This document shows, one piece after another, positions 54,882 through 62,635 of a stretch of DNA of 64,000 nucleotides; within the stretch, counting starts at the first letter, position 1; the number at the start of each line of letters is the position of its first letter. Below the pieces are notes generated by a model that was not told the origin of the DNA, did not search any database, and saw only the letters and a list, made by a program, of their open reading frames with translations. Position numbers and translations under genes: made by a program. The stretch spans positions 1-64,000 of the forward strand of contig PVUG01000006.1 in the NCBI GenBank assembly GCA_003001975.1. Reading direction: 5' to 3'. Origin of the DNA: Martelella mediterranea (GTDB taxonomy: Bacteria; Pseudomonadota; Alphaproteobacteria; Rhizobiales; Rhizobiaceae).

Positions 54882-55127
54882 GGTCGTTCTTCCTCCCTGA
54901 ATGCAGCGCTCACGGTCCCTGGCTGGTGGCGGTGCTGCGCATTATTAATTTGTATTACAGCTTTGTATGACATATATTTTCGACACGTCAACCGCAAAAC
55001 CGATGTTATTCAGCCGAAAGCCACTTGAACGAACGGTCCGTGGCGGTAATTTTCGTTTTGGGGGAAGGCGGTGTAATAGATAGGTTATTACACAGGCACA
55101 GCGCAGAGAGGGGCCGGAGCGGAGAGA
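54882..55127. promoter_or_regulatory. Divergent aldarate/FadR control region with TATTACA-type sites
   Basis: Between the divergent dehydratase and regulator genes. TTGTATTACAG (54950-54960) and TTGTATGACAT (54963-54973) are tandem GntR-like sites. GTGTAATA (55071-55078) and TATTACAC (55086-55093) form a perfect 8-base inverted repeat with a 7-base spacer, 35 bases before the regulator start. All share TGTAATA/TATTACA half-sites, which is what a FadR-type dimer would bind. The inverted repeat probably gives autoregulation. Confidence 0.7.
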
Positions 55128-55871
55128 ATGACGGATATCATCGAGACGAGAAACGCGCCGGAAGCCCCGCGCACACGCGTCAGCCTGATCGCGGAAGGTC
55201 TGCGCAGCGATATCGAGAGCGGCCGTTTCAAGCCCGGAGACCGGCTGCCGAGCGAGTCGGAACTGACCCGCCTGCACGGCGTCAGCCGCACTGTGGTCCG
55301 CGAGGCCATCAGCCTGCTGCGCTCCGAGGGGCTGGCCGAAGCGCGCAAGGGCTCCGGGGTTTTTGCCCTGGACCCGGTCAGCGCCCGGCGGCGGCATCCG
55401 TTTTCCGATCTCGATACCGAGCGGCTTTCCGGCGTGATCGAATTGTTCGAGCTGCGCAGCGCGTTTGAAATCCGCGCCGCCGCGCTTGCCGCCGGTCGCC
55501 GTTCCGCAGCGCAGATCGATGCAATCGTGAAGGCGAATGACGACATCGCCAACTGTTTTACCACGGGGGAATCGACCAGAGCGGCAGACTTCGCCTTTCA
55601 CTACGCGATCGCGCAAGCCTCGCAGAACAAGCGTTTTCCCGAATTCCTGTCGCTGATCCGCCCTGGCATCGTCCCGCGTGTCGAACTTGAAGCCCATGAC
55701 GGCACGCCGCGGACCTATGTGCCGAACCCGAAAATGGTGGAAGAGCACGAACGTATCGTCGATGCGATCATCGACGGTGACCCCGAAGCTGCGGAAGAGG
55801 CAATGAAGGACCACCTCGAGGGCAGTCTCGGCCGCTACCGCGCCATGCTCAAGGGCGCGCGCGCCGGTTGA
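55128..55871 (+). CDS. FadR-subfamily GntR regulator of the aldarate operon
   Basis: 247 residues. Winged helix LPSESELTRLHGVSRTVVREAISLLRSEGLAEARKGSGVFA, then an FCD domain with FEIRAAALAAGR, DFAFHYAIAQASQNK and EHERIVDAIIDGDPEAAEEAMKDHL. The conserved Asp/His residues are typical of metal-dependent FCD sensors for sugar acids. It is divergent from the dehydratase/ABC/GarL/GarR operon, separated by GntR-like operators. It probably represses that operon until the sugar acid or its keto-product is present (inferred). Confidence 0.92.
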   Translation: MTDIIETRNAPEAPRTRVSLIAEGLRSDIESGRFKPGDRLPSESELTRLHGVSRTVVREAISLLRSEGLAEARKGSGVFALDPVSARRRHPFSDLDTERLSGVIELFELRSAFEIRAAALAAGRRSAAQIDAIVKANDDIANCFTTGESTRAADFAFHYAIAQASQNKRFPEFLSLIRPGIVPRVELEAHDGTPRTYVPNPKMVEEHERIVDAIIDGDPEAAEEAMKDHLEGSLGRYRAMLKGARAG

Positions 55872-56201
55872 CGATCGTGCCGGTGACCGTCCGCGACCGC
55901 TTCAGCTGGGTCTGCTGACTATCCGGTGTGCGCGGCACTCCGGAAGGGCTGTGCCATTGTCGGCGTTTCCGTCAAACGACCTGCCAATATAATCGCGTGC
56001 AGTGGGGCTATCCTGCGGCCAACGGCCTTGGATCGCCGAGCGTATTGGGTTGAATGTTTTTCCGGAACGGTGTGATTGGGGGGTGTTTCACCACGCTCTG
56101 ACCCTCCGCTGAAAGCTTCCGACAAGTTTCTTTGCGATCTGTTTCCGGGAAAAACGCGCGCCGGGGAGGAGGGGCGAGCAGGTCGAAATCGGAGCCGTTG
56201 C
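55872..56201. other. Intergenic region before the MFS promoter
   Basis: About 330 bases after the FadR-type gene. I see no gene and no clear terminator. The next recognisable signals are the MFS promoter and operator at 56202-56262. Confidence 0.4.
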
Positions 56202-56262
56202 TTGACACATGCGCTGCGATGCGTATCTCTGAATAATATTCCAAGAATCGATTTGGAATATT
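56202..56262 (+). promoter_or_regulatory. MFS gene promoter with AATATTCCAA inverted-repeat operator
   Basis: TTGACA (56202-56207) is a consensus -35 box. TATCTC (56224-56229), 16 bases later, is a fair -10 box. AATATTCCAA (56235-56244) and TTGGAATATT (56253-56262) form a perfect 10-base inverted repeat with an 8-base spacer, right at the expected transcription start. A repressor there would block initiation. No regulator gene lies next to it, so the repressor is encoded elsewhere. Confidence 0.75.
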
Positions 56263-56305
56263 AATGATCGGCGCCAGGCTGCGTCTTCAGAGAAGGATAT
56301 CCCCC

Positions 56306-57493
56306 ATGGATGCAACCGACGCTTCCGAAAAGTTCGAGGCAAACTGGCCGGCCGTATTTGCCGTGTCCTTTGCGATGTTCGCACTCGTGTCGGCGGAGCT
56401 TCTGCCCATCAGCCTGCTTTCGCCTGTCGCCGCCGATCTTGATGTTGCGGTCGGGGCCGCCGGGCAGGCCGTGACGCTGACGGCGATCACCGCCGCTATT
56501 TCAAGCCCGCTCTTCGTTCTCGGCGTCGGCCGTTTCGACCGGCGTCCGCTGGTTCTCGGCCTTGCCGTCATTCTTGCCGTTTCGGGCCTGCTTTCGGCTG
56601 TCGCGAGCAGCCTCTGGGTGCTGCTTGTGGCGCGCTTTTTGCTGGGCGTTGCGCTTGGCGGCACCTGGGCCATGGTCACCGCGCTGGCGTTGCGGCTGGT
56701 GCCGCCGCAAAAGGTCGCGCGCGCCATGTCGATCATTCTCACAGGCGTTTCCGCCGCAAGCGTCGTCGCACCGCCTGTGGGCGCTTATCTCGGCGAGGTC
56801 TGGAACTGGCGCGGCACGTTCATCGTTGCCGCCGTGCTGGGCGTGATCGCGGTTGCGGGCCTCCTCGCCACGTTGCCGAAGCTGCCGCCCGCAGCAGCGC
56901 CGGGGCTGGCATCGTTCCGGATCACGCTGACCCGCGGCGCGGTGCTGGCGGGGCTGGCGACGGTTTTCCTCGTCCTGTCCGGCCACTATGCCGGCTTCAC
57001 CTATATTCGCCCCTTCTTCGAACAGGTCGCGGCGCTCGAAATCAACGCGATCTCGTTTGCGCTGCTCCTGTTCGGTGCCGGCGGCGTTATCGGCAGCATG
57101 ATCGGCGGCATCTGGGCATCGCGCAGCGCTGCTCTGACGGCCAGTGGCTCGGCTGTCGGGCTCATGCTTGCCGCGGGCTCCCTCATGTTTGTGGACCCCA
57201 CGCCTGTTGCCGCCAGCGCTGCGACTGCGATCTGGGGTTTTGCCTTCGGCGTGTTTTCGGTGGCAATCGCGACCTGGAATGCCGAGGCGGCGTCCGATCA
57301 TGCCGAAGCCGTCGGCGCGCTTCAGGCGACCAGCTTCCAGGTCGCCATCGCACTCGGGGCGGGGCTGGGCGGCATTGCCGTTTCGGCTTACGGGCCGGTG
57401 GGCGTGCTGGTCTTCACCTGCGCGGCGGCCCTGCTTGGTGCGGTCCTCATCCTTGCGGCCGGTTTTCGGATGCGCCAGCAACGGACCGCGTGA
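56306..57493 (+). CDS. MFS efflux transporter (DHA1 family)
   Basis: 395 residues from the ATG at 56306 (AGAAGGA eight bases upstream). Twelve membrane helices. The start FAMFALVSAELLPISLLSPVAADL, GRFDRRPLVLG in the helix 2-3 loop, and the motif C-like LTGVSAASVVAPPVGAYLGE mark a drug/metabolite antiporter of the arabinose/purine efflux type. It probably exports a small toxic or signalling compound. The strong operator upstream suggests inducible expression. Confidence 0.9.
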   Translation: MDATDASEKFEANWPAVFAVSFAMFALVSAELLPISLLSPVAADLDVAVGAAGQAVTLTAITAAISSPLFVLGVGRFDRRPLVLGLAVILAVSGLLSAVASSLWVLLVARFLLGVALGGTWAMVTALALRLVPPQKVARAMSIILTGVSAASVVAPPVGAYLGEVWNWRGTFIVAAVLGVIAVAGLLATLPKLPPAAAPGLASFRITLTRGAVLAGLATVFLVLSGHYAGFTYIRPFFEQVAALEINAISFALLLFGAGGVIGSMIGGIWASRSAALTASGSAVGLMLAAGSLMFVDPTPVAASAATAIWGFAFGVFSVAIATWNAEAASDHAEAVGALQATSFQVAIALGAGLGGIAVSAYGPVGVLVFTCAAALLGAVLILAAGFRMRQQRTA

Positions 57494-57579
57494 CCGGCAA
57501 ATGCAAACCCGCGCGGGCTAACGGCGATTGATGCCTGTTTCTTTCGGGGAGCGCTTGCCCCGAGCCTGCTTCCGACGGT

Positions 57580-57783
57580 TTACGACTGTTCGGAATCCGG
57601 CAGGAAAACCTGTTCGATCGGCAACTCGAAGAGCCGTGCAATCGTAAAGGCCAGCGGAAGGCTCGGGTCATAGCGTCCGCGTTCAAGTGCATTGACCGTT
57701 TGCCGCGAGACCTTCAGGCGCGTGGCAAGATCGGCCTGCGACCACTGCCTTTGCCGGCGCAGTTCCTGGATCCGGTTGTTCAT
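57580..57783 (-). CDS. Small XRE-family DNA-binding regulator
   Basis: 67 residues from the ATG at 57783, which overlaps the stop of the membrane-protein gene (ATGA). It is almost only a helix-turn-helix: RIQELRRQRQWSQADLATRLKVSRQTVNALERGRYDPSLPLA, then FELPIEQVFLPD, the usual end of stand-alone XRE regulators of this size. Translational coupling with a membrane protein is typical of two-gene XRE/DUF modules. The pair probably represses itself through the TGTAAAG sites upstream. Confidence 0.9.
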   Translation of the reverse strand: MNNRIQELRRQRQWSQADLATRLKVSRQTVNALERGRYDPSLPLAFTIARLFELPIEQVFLPDSEQS

Positions 57784-58148
57784 CTGAAACGAAACTTTCC
57801 GACGATGACGCCGACGAACCAGATTGCCGCCATGAGCGGCCACACCATGAACATCGAAAGCCTGGGGAAGCCGATGCCTTCGAGGAAACCATAGCTGAAG
57901 GTGATCAGGGCGGTTCCGGCAAAGGCGACCGCGAGCGCTTCCAGCTGCACCCTGCGCTGCAGTTCATCCAACTGACGAATGCAGCGGACCACGACAACGC
58001 AGATGAACAGGGCGGGAAGCATCGGCAGGAGCGCGATCGACAAGCGCAGTGCGTTGCCCTCGAGGCCGTTGCCGAGGAGATGCTGGGAGAAGATCAGCAG
58101 CGCCGCATAAGCGGCCAGCCCGGCGATCATGTAAAGCAGTTGGCGCAT
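57780..58148 (-). CDS. Four-helix membrane protein, partner of XRE regulator
   Basis: 122 residues from the ATG at 58148; the frame extends to 58202 without support. Four hydrophobic segments: LLYMIAGLAAYAALLIF, LSIALLPMLPALFICVVVV, ALAVAFAGTALITFSY and FMVWPLMAAIWFVGVIVG. A charged loop (RCIRQLDELQRRVQLEA) sits between the second and third. No known function. It overlaps the regulator gene by four bases, so the two proteins probably work together, perhaps with the membrane protein sequestering or signalling to the regulator (inferred). Confidence 0.8.
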   Translation of the reverse strand: MRQLLYMIAGLAAYAALLIFSQHLLGNGLEGNALRLSIALLPMLPALFICVVVVRCIRQLDELQRRVQLEALAVAFAGTALITFSYGFLEGIGFPRLSMFMVWPLMAAIWFVGVIVGKFRFR

Positions 58149-58159
58149 GGTGGTTACCC

Positions 58160-58182
58160 TGTAAAGTAAAGTCTCCTTTACA
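58160..58182. promoter_or_regulatory. Inverted repeat TGTAAAG-N9-CTTTACA upstream of the membrane-protein/XRE operon
   Basis: Perfect 7-base half-sites, 12 bases before the start at 58148. A third half-site (CCTTTACA) lies at 58212-58219. Likely the autoregulatory operator of the XRE protein. Confidence 0.7.
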
Positions 58183-58293
58183 GATAGAGGGGTAATTGGC
58201 AACGTGTCAAGCGACCTTTACATTTTCCGCTGGAAACGCATGGCCCCTAGGTTTACTCCTGTCTGTCATGGCGCAAAGCGGCTTCTGTAAACC

Positions 58294-58331
58294 GCCACCT
58301 CGCACCGGACAGGACGCCGGTGCGAGGTGGC
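58294..58331 (-). terminator. Long perfect hairpin after the copper-protein gene
   Basis: GCCACCTCGCACCGG and CCGGTGCGAGGTGGC form a perfect 15-base stem with an 8-base loop, 62 bases past the stop of the YcnI-PCuAC gene. On the minus strand only GGTTTAC follows, so the T-run is poor, but the stem is strong. Confidence 0.7.
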
Positions 58332-58392
58332 ATTTGGAATAGCCTGGAGCGCCATGCATCCATTCTGATGCAGCAGAAACAGGCGCGAAGGC

Positions 58393-59391
58393 TCAGTGCG
58401 CCTTCATGTCGCCATGGTCCATTCCGGGCATGTCGTGGCCGGCTTCCTTTGCGGCGATGCTTCCCACCGGAAACGGCACTACGACCGTGCCGGCCTCCTC
58501 GAAGGTCAGTTCGACATTAATGACCGTATCCTCGACGAGCGGGCCGTTAAGATCCATGAACATGATGTGCATGCCGCCGGGCTTCAGCGTCACGGTTTCA
58601 TGCGCGGGAACCGGAATGCCGTCGGGCATCTGATACATCTTCATCACATCGCCATCCATGCGCATGTTGTGAAGCTGCAGCTCGCTGGCGGCGTCGGAGG
58701 ATGCGCCAACAAGGCGGTCGTCGGTATCGCCATTATTGGTGATTGACAGAAAGCCGCCGCCAACCGGCGCGCCGGGCAGGGTGGCGCGGGCAAAGGCGCC
58801 ATCGATTTCCAGATCGCCAAGCGTGACGGGCCCCGGCGTCATGGCTTCGGGAGCGTTCTGGTGATGGCTGTGTCCGGTTTCGGCGGCGGTGACGGTCAGT
58901 TTCGGCGCGCGCTCGCCTTCGCCGGGCTCGCCCATGCCGGTCCAGTGATTGGCGCTGCCATCGGCGCAGAGCTGTTCAACGGGGAAATAGAGTTCCGTTC
59001 CGGGGGCGATGTCGGCCGAAAGCGAACCGCGCATCACGAATTCATCATAGTGGGCGTCCGGCAGTTCGCCGCCTTTCCAGATCACCGCGGTCACGCCGTC
59101 GCTGACCGGCGTGCCGTGGTGCATATAGGTATCGGCATAGGCGCCGGTGACGGTTTCGAGCTGCCAGCCGGCATGCGGCATCGGCTTTGCGCTATAAAAA
59201 CCCTCCGGCACCCTGACCCGGATTTCGGTGGTTGCCGCGCCGTCGCAGCCATGGGGCACGCGGATAACGGCCTTGTAGCTGCCGCCGGCTGCCGCGTCGG
59301 CGGTTTCAAGCGTCACATGGGCGTTGGCGGCGGAAAGGCTGGCAAGGCTGATTGCGCCGGCCCAGGCGAGACGGCTCATGAACATGGTCAT
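58393..59391 (-). CDS. YcnI (DUF1775)-PCu(A)C fusion copper protein
   Basis: 332 residues. The signal peptide is SRLAWAGAISLASLSAANA; the mature protein starts with His (HVTLETADAAAGG), the residue that binds copper in YcnI proteins. Residues ~25-170 form the YcnI domain (RVPEGFYSAKPMPHAGWQLE and DGVTAVIWKGGELPD). Residues ~190-325 form a PCu(A)C copper chaperone domain with LHNMRMDGDVMKMYQM, HETVTLKPGGMHIMFMDL and a Met/His-rich tail (HDMPGMDHGDMKAH). It probably receives Cu in the periplasm and delivers it to cytochrome oxidase or stores it. The DUF2946 gene lies upstream. Confidence 0.92.
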   Translation of the reverse strand: MTMFMSRLAWAGAISLASLSAANAHVTLETADAAAGGSYKAVIRVPHGCDGAATTEIRVRVPEGFYSAKPMPHAGWQLETVTGAYADTYMHHGTPVSDGVTAVIWKGGELPDAHYDEFVMRGSLSADIAPGTELYFPVEQLCADGSANHWTGMGEPGEGERAPKLTVTAAETGHSHHQNAPEAMTPGPVTLGDLEIDGAFARATLPGAPVGGGFLSITNNGDTDDRLVGASSDAASELQLHNMRMDGDVMKMYQMPDGIPVPAHETVTLKPGGMHIMFMDLNGPLVEDTVINVELTFEEAGTVVVPFPVGSIAAKEAGHDMPGMDHGDMKAH

Positions 59392-59453
59392 GGAAAATAC
59401 TCCGTTTGCAATTGTCGTGATTTCACGGACCCTGAAAGGCCCTTGTTGCGGAA

Positions 59454-59816
59454 TCAGACAGCAAATGGCGGTGCGCGCGGATTGTAATGCTTCGTGTAGA
59501 AGGCGCGGGACGGGGTCTCGTCCTCAAATGCAAGATCATGCGCCACAAGGCAGGTATAAGCCGGGACGGCTTCATCCGGTGGCGGCGGCAGAATGGCGGC
59601 GTTCTGGCGGCAGGCATGGCAGGGACCGTGACTTGCGGTCGCGTCATCGGCTGGGCCGCCACCGCAGAGAACGCTCTGCGACGATGCCAGAAGCGAACCG
59701 GCATCATGGTGTGTCAAAGCCGGCATAAAGGGCTGATAGACAAAGGCCAGCGCAAGGACGGCGATCACGGCCAGTGCCGCCGCCAGTTCCCGCATTGCCG
59801 CCTTCAGTCCCCGCAA
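59454..59816 (-). CDS. DUF2946-like protein
   Basis: 120 residues from a TTG at 59816 that has GGGGAGG eight bases upstream; the frame is open further to 59870. An N-terminal membrane helix (AAALAVIAVLALAFVYQPFM) precedes a mainly periplasmic Cys/His motif (SVLCGGG...HGPCHACRQNAAILPPPP), which fits the DUF2946 family commonly found beside copper genes. The metal role is inferred. It ends 62 bases before the start of the YcnI-PCuAC gene on the same strand, so the two may be co-transcribed. Confidence 0.75.
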   Translation of the reverse strand: MRGLKAAMRELAAALAVIAVLALAFVYQPFMPALTHHDAGSLLASSQSVLCGGGPADDATASHGPCHACRQNAAILPPPPDEAVPAYTCLVAHDLAFEDETPSRAFYTKHYNPRAPPFAV

Positions 59817-59976
59817 GCCTTGAACCTCCCCTGCATTCCGTTGTTTCGCCAAAGCGCGAACCCGCGCCATTTCGGCAAGACAAGCATCGAAATCGCACGT
59901 TATTGCAACTTGTCAATTTGACGCAAGCAAATTGAGGGCGGCGTTCAACCCTTGCTCTTGCGGGCCGTCTCGATGA

Positions 59977-60000
59977 CGCCCGGCTCTCAACGGCCGGGCG
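59977..60000 (-). terminator. Hairpin after the AztD-ZinT gene
   Basis: CGCCCGGC and GCCGGGCG pair around an 8-base loop, 28 bases beyond the stop of the zinc-protein gene. On the plus strand CTTGTTTTCT follows; on the minus strand the T-run is missing. Confidence 0.5.
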
Positions 60001-60027
60001 CTTGTTTTCTGCATGGCTGCGTCGGGC

Positions 60028-61803
60028 TCAGTGCGCCAGCATCTCGTCGACGACTTCGTCGGCGTTGAGCGATGACGGGTAATAGGTCGGCCAGTTTTCG
60101 AGTTCGTCCAGCAGCGCCGCGCGGTCATCACCCCAGTAGAGGTGGAAGTGATAGGCCTTGGCCGGTGCGATGATGTGGTCGGAGAACTGGATGAACTGCG
60201 GCGCGGCTTCGTCGCCTTCGCTCTTTTCGAAGATGAACCGGACGCCCCTGTTGCCCTTGGGGTAGGTCAGGATTTCGTAGCCGTCGCTTGTATATTCGGC
60301 GGCAACGGGCTGGCCGTTCTCGTAGAAGGTGACGGTATCGCCGTTAATGGTGATCCGCTCGACATCGGTCTTGTAGCCGATCTGGTAATAGGCTTTGTAC
60401 TCCGCAGCGGTCATGCTGCCAGATTCGGCCTTGTGTTCCATCACCGGATCGAGCGTTCCGTCCTGAAGATAGGGATAGACCGACTGCCAGTCGCCGGCCC
60501 AGTCGGAAAGCGCGCGCCCGGCAACCTGGCTGTCTTCGAAATAGCCCTTGGCGATTTGCGCGTCGCCGTGGTCGTGCGCGTGATCATGTTCGCCTTCGTG
60601 CACCGTGCCGCTGCCGCCGGCAACGGCGATGTTGTAGGGCATGCCGCCGACGTCGATGGCGCCGATCTGCCTGAAGTCGTCCTTGGCGATGCGGCGGACA
60701 ACGCCGGCCTTCGGGTCGCTCATGACGATCTCGTCACCGGCCATGGCGATGCGCGGTCGCGGGTCGTTCCAGTGGCCGTCCATCGAATAGGGTTCGGTGA
60801 CTTTGGCGCTGGTCGTCAGGCTGCTGCCCAGAATGTCGACCTGGTGCAGGCTGCCGTCTTCGGTCAGCACATAGCCGAAGCGGGCATCGGCCGGATCAAG
60901 CGCGAAGTCGACGCGGCGGAAGGGCAGTTCGATATAACTGAAATGCGGTTCATCGGCCGGGTCGATGACGACAAGGCCATCGGCGCCGTAATTGCCGAGA
61001 AACGCCTGCATGCTTTTGACGCCGAGCAGGGTTCCCGTGGTCTGGCCCTCCGGCAGGTCATCCGGATAGGTCAGCATTTCGAAGACGGGGCCGTCCTCGC
61101 CGGGTGTCACGGTCAGCACGCCTTCCTGGCAACCGGCTGCAAGGTAGGCGCCGGAAAAGGCTTCGCCGTGAATGCCGGTGCAGGTCGCAACATCGCCGGC
61201 CGGCGTGCCGTCGGCCTCAACGGCGCGCAGGCCGATGCGCGTGCCATCGACCGGCGTGTCGGTTGCAACGCTCGTGACCCAGAAATCGCCGACGGGGGCC
61301 GCAAAGCCGTGATGGGCGCGGTCCTGCTTCAGCTGGCTGGTTTCAAACGCGCCATGGGAAAGCGCGTGCGCATCGACGATTGCGGCATAGCCGCCCTTGT
61401 CGAAATTGATGACCACCTTGCCATCATGATCGATGATGTGGAACGGACGCGGGCCGGTAAGCGCGCCCTCGATGGCAACCGGGTCTTCGATATCGATATC
61501 GGAATGGCCGCCATGGGAATGCAGCGAAATGCCACTGTCGATGAAGTGCACCGCATCGCTGTCCGACTGGACGGCGACGATGGCCGCGCCCTCGTTGACG
61601 GCAAAGAGTTTGGTCTGTCCCGTGGTGTCGAAGGACCAGCGGTTGTCGGGTTGGTCGAGGTCGAACGCCGTGATTTTCGCGTCAGTGTGGTCGCCGACGA
61701 AAACGCGATAAAGAGTGACGCTGTCCTCATGATCTTCGGCGAAGGCCGCCGGCGCGCCGATCGAAACCGCGAGCGCGGATACACCCAGTATCCATCGTTT
61801 CAT
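60028..61803 (-). CDS. AztD-ZinT fusion, periplasmic zinc chaperone
   Basis: 591 residues. The signal peptide is GVSALAVSIGAPAAFA. Residues ~25-395 resemble AztD, a beta-propeller zinc chaperone: YRVFVGDHTDAKITAFDLD, a His-rich HSHGGHSDIDIED, GKVVINFDKGGYAAIVD and DVGGMPYNIAV. A His-rich linker (EGEHDHAHDHGD) leads to residues ~410-591, a ZinT domain with YFEDSQVAGRALSDWAGDWQ, SVYPYLQDGTLDPVMEHKA, YYQIGYKTDVERI and AYHFHLYWGDD. Two families that normally occur as separate proteins are joined. It should collect or buffer periplasmic zinc, perhaps for an ABC importer encoded elsewhere, since no aztABC or znuABC is in the window. Zur-like boxes lie upstream. Confidence 0.88.
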   Translation of the reverse strand: MKRWILGVSALAVSIGAPAAFAEDHEDSVTLYRVFVGDHTDAKITAFDLDQPDNRWSFDTTGQTKLFAVNEGAAIVAVQSDSDAVHFIDSGISLHSHGGHSDIDIEDPVAIEGALTGPRPFHIIDHDGKVVINFDKGGYAAIVDAHALSHGAFETSQLKQDRAHHGFAAPVGDFWVTSVATDTPVDGTRIGLRAVEADGTPAGDVATCTGIHGEAFSGAYLAAGCQEGVLTVTPGEDGPVFEMLTYPDDLPEGQTTGTLLGVKSMQAFLGNYGADGLVVIDPADEPHFSYIELPFRRVDFALDPADARFGYVLTEDGSLHQVDILGSSLTTSAKVTEPYSMDGHWNDPRPRIAMAGDEIVMSDPKAGVVRRIAKDDFRQIGAIDVGGMPYNIAVAGGSGTVHEGEHDHAHDHGDAQIAKGYFEDSQVAGRALSDWAGDWQSVYPYLQDGTLDPVMEHKAESGSMTAAEYKAYYQIGYKTDVERITINGDTVTFYENGQPVAAEYTSDGYEILTYPKGNRGVRFIFEKSEGDEAAPQFIQFSDHIIAPAKAYHFHLYWGDDRAALLDELENWPTYYPSSLNADEVVDEMLAH

Positions 61804-61818
61804 ATTTGCTTCTCCTTG

Positions 61819-61837
61819 TATGGTATAACGTTACATT
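61819..61837 (-). promoter_or_regulatory. Zur-like box 1
   Basis: TATGGTATAACGTTACATT, 16 bases before the AztD-ZinT start codon, contains the core TAACGTTAC and a palindromic GTAT-AACG-TTAC arrangement similar to alphaproteobacterial Zur sites. A zinc-bound repressor here would shut the gene when zinc is plentiful. Confidence 0.55.
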
Positions 61838-61988
61838 TTTAGGCCGGTTTTTCCTTGTCCGTTTTTGATGTCAGCCGTTTTCCCGGGGTTGGGCCTGTTC
61901 CACTTCCTGCCATGTGGCTGATCACTGAGGGACCTGCTGACCGCGGCCATGAAGAATATGCTCACGCATAATCAGGAAGGGGTACGTG

Positions 61989-62009
61989 ATGTAATAACGT
62001 TACGATTAT
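61989..62009. promoter_or_regulatory. Zur-like box 2
   Basis: A second copy of the TAACGTTAC core (61995-62003), inside GTAATAACGTTAC, lies 170 bases from box 1. The 352-base space between the zinc gene and the Rrf2 gene (61804-62155) holds no other feature I can support. It may be a distal operator for the same promoter or the remains of the control region of a lost zinc gene. Confidence 0.5.
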
Positions 62010-62155
62010 AGAAGGACGATTTCAAAGGCAACCGTTTTTCTTCCGGCTCCTGAAAATCGTTTCACCATCCCCGTTTGAACGCAGCGTTGTGTGGGGGGGC
62101 TATGACCGGCGACCTGTAGCAAGGCCCGATCACTTCAAGCGGCGTAGCCTTCAAG

Positions 62156-62635
62156 TCAGCTTTTGATATGCGAAAAGGCGGCTGCCGGATTATCATCCGC
62201 GTTGGCCTGGAGGGCGGCAAATCGCTGCTCGAAATCCTGCGCCAGGTCTTCCACCGCGATCTCGGAGAACTGTTCCAGCAGCCGGCGTTCAGCCTCCTGC
62301 ATCGCAAGCTCAAGCCGGGCGTCGACGGCCTTTTCCACCAGACAATCGGCGGGGTCCGCGCCGGGGCCGATGTTGAACGGCGGCGGGCTGCCGATCGCCT
62401 CGTAGACATCCCGCAGCGATATCGCGCTCAAGGGCCGCGCCAGATGCCAGCCGCCGCCATGGCCCTTTTCGGAGATCAGAATCTCTTTTTCACGCAGCCC
62501 CGCCATCATGCGCCGCACCACGACCGGGTTGGTCGAGATCATCCGCGCGATCTGATCCGAGGTCGCGCGCTCGACGTGCCGATCGAGATGGATCAGCACA
62601 TGCAGCATACGGGACAGGCGAAGATCGCGCGGCAT
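62156..62635 (-). CDS. Rrf2-family transcriptional regulator
   Basis: 159 residues. The winged helix is near the start: RLSRMLHVLIHLDRHVERATSDQIARMISTNPVVVRRMMAGLREKEIL. The wing is EKGHGGGWHLARPL, and SLRDVYEAIGSPPPF follows. Only one Cys (in ADPADCLVEKA) is present, so an NsrR/IscR-type three-Cys iron-sulfur cluster is unlikely. It is more like the cysteine-poor Rrf2 proteins found divergent to thioredoxin-reductase-like genes, which is the case here. Confidence 0.9.
   Translation of the reverse strand: MPRDLRLSRMLHVLIHLDRHVERATSDQIARMISTNPVVVRRMMAGLREKEILISEKGHGGGWHLARPLSAISLRDVYEAIGSPPPFNIGPGADPADCLVEKAVDARLELAMQEAERRLLEQFSEIAVEDLAQDFEQRFAALQANADDNPAAAFSHIKS

Noticed and set aside
62156-62635. 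Rrf2 protein as RirA, which would pair with the IRO box at 21913
   Set aside because: RirA has three cysteines for a Fe-S cluster; this protein shows only one. It is also far from the iron genes.
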